Source of the DNA: AWTP1-13 sp035258605
GTDB taxonomy: Bacteria > Pseudomonadota > Alphaproteobacteria > Rhizobiales > Hyphomicrobiaceae
Assembly: GCA_035258605.1 (NCBI GenBank)
Contig: DATFXD010000113.1
Span: forward strand, 1 to 17,914
DNA: 17,914 nt
Reading direction: 5' to 3'
In this document: in pieces, positions 13,686 to 17,914 of the stretch
Layout of the letters: each line of letters starts with the position of its first letter
Numbering within the stretch: position 1 is the first letter of the stretch
The notes under the pieces: model-generated
What the model saw: the letters and a program-made list of their open reading frames with translations, nothing else
Told to the model about the DNA's origin: nothing
Database searches by the model: none
Translations under genes and position numbers: made by a program

Positions 13686-15191
13686 ATGCACGAGGTGTTT
13701 GCCAATCTCGCCATCGGTGGCGCTACCGCGCTGTCGGCGGCAAATCTCCTCTATTGCTTCCTCGGCGTCCTGCTCGGCACTCTGGTTGGCGTGCTGCCGG
13801 GGCTGGGTCCCGTTGCCACCATCGCCATGCTGCTGCCGGCGACCCTGAGCTTGCCCGCCGAATCGGCCTTGATCATGCTGGCCGGGATCTACTACGGCGC
13901 CCAATACGGCGGCTCGACCACCGCCATCCTGATCAATCTGCCCGGCGAATCCTCCTCGGTCGTCACCACGCTTGACGGCCACCGCATGGCGCAGCAGGGC
14001 CGCGCCGGCGTGGCCCTGTCGACGGCGGCGATCGGCTCGTTCGTGGCCGGCACGGTGGCGACCTTCGTGATCGCCTTTCTGGCGCCGCCGCTGGCCCAGG
14101 TGGCGCTCAAATTCCAGGCGCCGGAGTACTTTTCGTTGATGGTGTTGGGCCTCATCGCCTCGATCGTGCTGGCGCAAGGCTCGCTGCTCAAGGCCCTGGG
14201 CATGGTGGTGCTCGGCCTGCTGCTGGGGCTCGTCGGCACCGATGTCACCTCCGGCACGCAGCGCTTCACCTTCGGCCTGCCGGCACTCAGCGACGGCATC
14301 AACTTCGTGGTGGTCGCGGTCGGCGTGTTCGGCATCGCCGAAATCGTGCGCAATCTGGAAGCGCCGGGCGGCCAGGTGGTGTCGGTGGCGCAGGTCAAAG
14401 GGCTGCTGCCCGGCCGCGACGACGTAAAGCGCATCATTGCCCCGATCCTGCGTGGCACGGCGACGGGCTCGCTGTTGGGGGTGCTGCCCGGTGGCGGCGC
14501 GCTATTGGCCTCGTTTGCCGCCTACGCCCTGGAAAAGCGGGTCTCGCGCCACGGCGGCGAGTTCGGCACCGGGGCGATCGAGGGCGTGGCGGCGCCCGAA
14601 TCGGCCAACAATGCCGGGGCGCAAACCTCGTTCATTCCGATGTTGACGCTTGGCATTCCCTCCAATCCGGTGATGGCGCTGATGATCGGCGCCTTGATCA
14701 TCCAGGGCATTCGTCCCGGGCCCAATGTCATGGTCGAGCAGAGCGGGTTGTTTTGGGGCGTGATCGTTTCGATGTGGGTCGGCAACCTGTTTCTGCTGGT
14801 GTTGAACCTGCCGCTGATCGGGCTTTGGGTGCGCCTCATCGCCATCCCCTACCAGCTGCTGTTTCCCATCATCCTGGTGTTCTCTTCGATCGGGGTGCTG
14901 AGCCTCGCCAACGCCGTCATGGACGTCTATCTGATGGCGGTGTTCGGGGTGCTGGGCTACGCCTTCGCCAAGCTCGACTGTGAGCCGGCACCCTTGCTGT
15001 TGGGCTATATCCTGGGGCCGATGATGGAAGAATACCTGCGCCGGGCCATGACCTTGTCGCGCGGCGACCCGATGATCTTCCTTGAACGCCCGATCAGCCT
15101 TGGCATGCTGGTGGCAGCCGGGCTGGCGCTGATCGTCCTGCTCGTGCCGGTGGTGCGCGCCACGCGGCAGCGCGCCTTTGTGGAAGAGTGA
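13686..15191 (+). CDS. tctA: Tripartite tricarboxylate transporter large membrane subunit TctA
   Basis: Encodes 501 residues, the standard TctA length, with about eleven to twelve hydrophobic segments. Conserved stretches include LGVLLGTLVGVLPGLGPVAT (26-45), AGIYYGAQYGGSTTAILINL (66-85), PGESSSVVTTLDGHRMAQQG (86-105), a second GVLPGGGALLASFAAYALEK repeat half in the centre, APESANNAGAQTSFIPMLTLGIP and GPMMEEYLRRAM near the end. It forms the transport path for a tri- or dicarboxylate or other organic acid, driven by an ion gradient. GAGG with a 5-base gap precedes the ATG and overlaps the tctB stop region. Substrate choice depends mostly on the binding protein and cannot be stated. Confidence 0.95.
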   Translation: MHEVFANLAIGGATALSAANLLYCFLGVLLGTLVGVLPGLGPVATIAMLLPATLSLPAESALIMLAGIYYGAQYGGSTTAILINLPGESSSVVTTLDGHRMAQQGRAGVALSTAAIGSFVAGTVATFVIAFLAPPLAQVALKFQAPEYFSLMVLGLIASIVLAQGSLLKALGMVVLGLLLGLVGTDVTSGTQRFTFGLPALSDGINFVVVAVGVFGIAEIVRNLEAPGGQVVSVAQVKGLLPGRDDVKRIIAPILRGTATGSLLGVLPGGGALLASFAAYALEKRVSRHGGEFGTGAIEGVAAPESANNAGAQTSFIPMLTLGIPSNPVMALMIGALIIQGIRPGPNVMVEQSGLFWGVIVSMWVGNLFLLVLNLPLIGLWVRLIAIPYQLLFPIILVFSSIGVLSLANAVMDVYLMAVFGVLGYAFAKLDCEPAPLLLGYILGPMMEEYLRRAMTLSRGDPMIFLERPISLGMLVAAGLALIVLLVPVVRATRQRAFVEE

Positions 15192-15193
15192 AA

Positions 15194-15225
15194 CCGCCCC
15201 GCCGTCGGGCGGGTGCCGCGGGCAC
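15194..15225 (+). terminator. Tandem hairpins after tctA
   Basis: CCCGCC (15198-15203) pairs with GGCGGG (15208-15213), or in the alternative register CCGCCC (15194-15199) with GGGCGG (15207-15212). GTGCC (15213-15217) pairs with GGCAC (15221-15225). A T-rich TGTCGTCTTT follows. Together they resemble a weak intrinsic terminator that would separate tctBA from the next gene. Confidence 0.35.
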
Positions 15226-15299
15226 TGTCGTCTTTGCCGCGCTCGCCCTATGCTGAGGCGGCGCGCTGCCGCGCGCGGCGATTTTTGAGGCGAGGCCCC

Positions 15300-15941
15300 A
15301 TGACCCAAGCCAGGCTCAGGGTCTATTCCGACTACAAGAGCCCCTACGCCTATCTGGCCAAGGATCTCATCTACGACCTAGAACATGCCACCGGCGCCGA
15401 GATCGAGTGGCTGCCCTATACCCTCGATATTGCCGCCTACTTGGGCAGTGCCCGCGTTGATGCGGCCGGCACGGTCCTCGATCAGAACCGCAACGCCCAT
15501 CAGTGGCGCCGGGTCCGATACAGCTACATGGACTGCCGGCGCGAGGCCAACCGCCGCGGCCTGACGATCCGCGGACCACAGAAGATCTTTGATTCATCGC
15601 TGGCCAACATCGGCATGCTCTATGCCCGCCGGCACCGGGTTTTGCCTGCCTACCATGATCGGGTGTTTGAACGCTTCTGGCGGCGAGAGTTGGACCTTGA
15701 GGATAAACATGCGCTGGCGGCCGTGCTGCAGCAATGCGGCGCTGAAACCGCGGCATGGTTTGGCTTCCTCGACGGCGAGGGACGGCATGAACTCGATCGC
15801 ATCCGCAGCGAGGCCGAGGCCGCCGGCGTGTTCGGGGTGCCGAGCTTCCTGTTTGCCGACGGCGAGCTCTATTGGGGACGCGAACACCTGCCGCAGGTGC
15901 GCGAGCGATTGATGTCGGAGCCTGCCGTCAATAGGGGGTGA
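15300..15941 (+). CDS. DsbA-fold, 2-hydroxychromene-2-carboxylate isomerase-like protein
   Basis: Encodes 213 residues of the kappa-GST/HCCA-isomerase branch of the thioredoxin superfamily. The N-terminal LRVYSDYKSPYAYLAKDLI (6-24) has the SPYxYL loop that replaces CxxC, with Ser14 where glutathione-dependent members keep the catalytic Ser. A helical insert (about 60-165) follows, then EAAGVFGVPSFLF (173-185) with the cis-Pro181 and LYWGREHLPQ (190-199). Characterised relatives isomerise an aromatic-ring cleavage intermediate in naphthalene breakdown with glutathione; many relatives have other or unknown substrates, so the name is a family label. The ATG at 15300 is preceded by GAGGCGAGG. The frame is open to a GTG at 15213, but that extension is Arg-rich and outside the fold. 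Its last 14 bases overlap the end of the convergent ThDP-enzyme gene. Confidence 0.85.
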   Translation: MTQARLRVYSDYKSPYAYLAKDLIYDLEHATGAEIEWLPYTLDIAAYLGSARVDAAGTVLDQNRNAHQWRRVRYSYMDCRREANRRGLTIRGPQKIFDSSLANIGMLYARRHRVLPAYHDRVFERFWRRELDLEDKHALAAVLQQCGAETAAWFGFLDGEGRHELDRIRSEAEAAGVFGVPSFLFADGELYWGREHLPQVRERLMSEPAVNRG

Positions 15942-17640
15942 TCACATTGATGAGGGCGTGGCGGCGTTCGCGCACCACGGCGTTGCGGGCGGCCGCCAGC
16001 ACGCCGGCCAGGTCTTGAGGCCGTTCAACGCGCGCCGCGAAGGCGCCGTGCGCCTCGGCATAGCGCTCGAACGGCGCGCTCGGCGCCAGCTGCGCGAGGC
16101 CAAGGCCGTTGTCGCGGCCGGCCGCGCCGGAGCCGAACATCGCCAAGGTGGCGTTGCGCACCGCGCCGTAGCGCTCGTTATTGAACACCACCACCACGAT
16201 CGGCAGCGCGTGCGCGTCCGCTACCCAGTGGCAGGCGCTGGGGTTGGCGAAGATCATGCCGCCATCGCCGATGGTCGCCACCACGAAGCGGTCGGGGGCG
16301 GCAAGCTTGGCGCCCAAGGCCGCCCCGACGCTCCAGCCGAGGCCGCCGGCGGGACTTAGGCCAAAGTAGCTGGCGGGCACGGTCCGTTTCAGGTGCTCGA
16401 GCCGCAGCTGGTATTCGTTGAAGATCAGCCCGTCGGCGCCGGCCATGTCGGCCACGCACTGGCTCAGGTACTCCGGCGAGATCTGCGGCGCGCCGGCGAC
16501 GAGGCGCGCCTCGGCCCGCCGGCGCCAGCCTTGGGCACGGGCCGCGGCCCAGGCCCGACGCTGATTGAGCCTGGCGTCGGCGCCGGCCCGGCGGCGCTCG
16601 CCGGCGGCGGCCAGCGCGCCGAGCGCCGCTGCCGCATTGGCGGCGATCGACAGGTGGCTTGGGAACGAGCGCATCGGATAGCGCAGGTAGGCAGGGTCTT
16701 CGCCGATGTGGGCCACGCGCGTCGCCGCTGGCGGCGCCTTGCTGCCGGGCAGCCACGGCACGTCGGCCTCCACCACCACGATCAGGTCGGCGTCTTCAAG
16801 CAGCGGGTGCGGATCGAAGCCGTGGTGCAAGGGATGATCGGTCGGCAGGCACAGGAAGCGCGGCGTGTGGGCGACCACCGGCAGTGCGAAGCACTCCGCG
16901 ACCCGGCTCAGAGCGCCGGCCTCGGCCGGCGTGCGCCCGACGCTGGAGGCAATAACGAGCGGGCGCTCGGCCGCCAGCAGCCAGTCGGCGAGCCGACCAA
17001 TCAGGTCGGGATCGGGGTGGGCGGCCGAGGGCGCCACGCGCGGCGCCTCGCTACTCGGCTCAGCGGCGTCGGCCGACAGCGGCTCGCGCGGCAAGCTCAG
17101 GTAGACCGGCCCGCGTGGCTCGGCCATGGCCACTTCCAGCGCCCGTGCCACCACGGCTGCCGCCTGCGCCGGCGATCTCAGCTCATAGTCCCACTTGACG
17201 AACTCGCGCACCATGCCGGCCTGGTCGAACATCTCCTGCGCCCAGTGGATCGGTCGGCTGCGCGCCCCGAACGTGCCCACTTCCATGATCGGCGTGCGCC
17301 CGGCCATCAGCAGCAGCGGCACGCGATCACGCGCGGCATTGGCCAACAGGTTGATGGTGTTGGCGGTGCCGACGTTGACGTGCACCATCACCGCTTGCGG
17401 CATGCCGGTGATGAGGTAGGCGCCATGCGCCATGCCGACCGCCAGGTTCTCGTGCGGCACCAGCACCGGCATCGGCACCTCGGCGGCGGCGATCTTGGCG
17501 CGGGCGAAGCCTTCGATGATTGGCGGAAAGTCGGTGCCGGGATTGGCGAAGAACTGCTGAACACCATGCCGCCGCAAGGCGGCCAGGATGCGGTCGGCCG
17601 CCGTCGGCTTGAACGCGGCGCCGGCCTCTGCGACGGGCAT
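15928..17640 (-). CDS. Thiamine diphosphate-dependent enzyme, acetolactate synthase/benzoylformate decarboxylase-like
   Basis: Encodes 570 residues, the usual size for ThDP enzymes with Pyr, central and PP domains. The Pyr domain (about 12-185) has PGTDFPPIIEGF (34-45), the cofactor-activating Glu64 in PHENLAVGMAHGAY and HVNVGTANTINLL (87-99). The central Rossmann-like domain covers about 210-345. The PP domain has SPAGGLGWSVGAALGAKLA (429-447) and the ThDP/Mg motif running from IGDGG (457-461) to FNN (486-488). Such enzymes decarboxylate or ligate 2-oxo acids. No acetolactate synthase small subunit is adjacent and the context is a transporter, so a catabolic decarboxylase or lyase is more likely than branched-chain amino acid synthesis. 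The ATG at 17640 has AAGGAG (17647-17652) 6 bases upstream; the open frame reaches 17691 but overlaps the upstream gene. It follows the binding-protein gene by 19 bases, so they form one operon. Confidence 0.9.
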   Translation of the reverse strand: MPVAEAGAAFKPTAADRILAALRRHGVQQFFANPGTDFPPIIEGFARAKIAAAEVPMPVLVPHENLAVGMAHGAYLITGMPQAVMVHVNVGTANTINLLANAARDRVPLLLMAGRTPIMEVGTFGARSRPIHWAQEMFDQAGMVREFVKWDYELRSPAQAAAVVARALEVAMAEPRGPVYLSLPREPLSADAAEPSSEAPRVAPSAAHPDPDLIGRLADWLLAAERPLVIASSVGRTPAEAGALSRVAECFALPVVAHTPRFLCLPTDHPLHHGFDPHPLLEDADLIVVVEADVPWLPGSKAPPAATRVAHIGEDPAYLRYPMRSFPSHLSIAANAAAALGALAAAGERRRAGADARLNQRRAWAAARAQGWRRRAEARLVAGAPQISPEYLSQCVADMAGADGLIFNEYQLRLEHLKRTVPASYFGLSPAGGLGWSVGAALGAKLAAPDRFVVATIGDGGMIFANPSACHWVADAHALPIVVVVFNNERYGAVRNATLAMFGSGAAGRDNGLGLAQLAPSAPFERYAEAHGAFAARVERPQDLAGVLAAARNAVVRERRHALINVITPY

Positions 17641-17659
17641 TGCGGGCTCCTTGGCGACG

Positions 17660-17914
17660 TCAGTCCAGCTTGATGTTGGCGGCTTTGGCAATCATCGTCC
17701 AGCGCGGAATCTCGGCGCCGATGCGGGCGGCGAACTGAGGGCCGAGGTCGTCGCCCGGGTCGACCGCCAGCCCGGCCAGGCGCTCGGCGACCGCGGGCTC
17801 TTTGAGGATCTGGCTGAGCTCTCTGGTCAGCTTTTCGACGATGCCCGCCGGCGTGGCGGCGGGCGCAAACAGCCCCGACCACAGCCGCACCTCAAGCTCG
17901 GGCACGCCGGCCTC
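17660..17914 (-). CDS. C-terminal part of a TctC/Bug-family substrate-binding protein (cut by window edge)
   Basis: The visible 84 residues are the end of a periplasmic binding protein of tripartite tricarboxylate transporters; the rest lies beyond position 17914. The first visible residues EAGVPELEVRLWSGLFAPA match the Bug pattern EAGxPxxEvxxWxGLfAPa. TPAGIVEKLTRELSQILKEP and the final RWTMIAKAANIKLD match the conserved last helix and strand (rW..viK.AgIk.e). Full members are about 320-330 residues with a signal peptide. It is probably the ligand-binding partner of the TctBA membrane subunits encoded convergently at 13224-15191, although Bug proteins are often numerous and may pair with other carriers. 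Confidence 0.85.
   Translation of the reverse strand, partial: EAGVPELEVRLWSGLFAPAATPAGIVEKLTRELSQILKEPAVAERLAGLAVDPGDDLGPQFAARIGAEIPRWTMIAKAANIKLD

Noticed and set aside
16393..17673. 426-codon plus-strand frame opposite the ThDP enzyme
   Set aside because: Arg/His/Gly-rich antisense shadow; the minus-strand reading has all ThDP motifs.

Overview
The window is GC-rich DNA with tightly packed, bias-consistent genes. LivM-LivG fusions, two-subunit HyuA/HyuB enzymes, Tct-type carriers with Bug-family binding proteins, and a bactofilin all point to a metabolically versatile soil-type proteobacterium. An alphaproteobacterium (Hyphomicrobiales or Rhodospirillales-like) is the most likely source, but this is inference from gene content; no rRNA or other marker gene is present. 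I see no insertion sequence, integrase, CRISPR array, tRNA or phage gene. All full-length genes look intact.

Layout. Positions 1-1470 hold a small minus-strand gene of unknown function (51-461) and a divergently placed bactofilin (853-1470), separated by 391 bp with no clear gene. From 1531 to 12994 every gene is on the minus strand. Read in the direction of transcription these are a glutamate-1-semialdehyde-aminomutase-like class III aminotransferase, HyuB, HyuA, an FMNH2-dependent luciferase-like monooxygenase, and then a branched-chain-amino-acid-type (HAAT) ABC importer. The importer consists of a Tat-exported binding protein, LivH, a fused LivM-LivG and LivF. From 13224 to 15941 the plus strand carries tctB, tctA and a DsbA-fold 2-hydroxychromene-2-carboxylate-isomerase-like protein. 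From 15928 to the window end the minus strand carries a thiamine-diphosphate enzyme and the C-terminal part of a TctC/Bug-type binding protein.

How the genes may work together (inference). The minus-strand block looks like an uptake-and-breakdown set for a nitrogen-containing small molecule. The ABC importer would bring in an amino-acid- or amide-like compound. HyuAB would open a cyclic amide (hydantoin, lactam, oxoproline type) with ATP or carboxylate a ketone, the aminotransferase would handle the resulting amino acid, and the flavin monooxygenase would oxidise a further intermediate. The second block pairs a Tct carrier for an organic (perhaps aromatic) acid with a ThDP-dependent 2-oxo-acid enzyme and a glutathione-isomerase-like protein. 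Its binding protein lies on the opposite strand from the membrane subunits. No transcription factor is encoded in the window, but the aminotransferase/tctB divergent region and the leader of the ABC-importer operon both contain perfect palindromes that could be operators.
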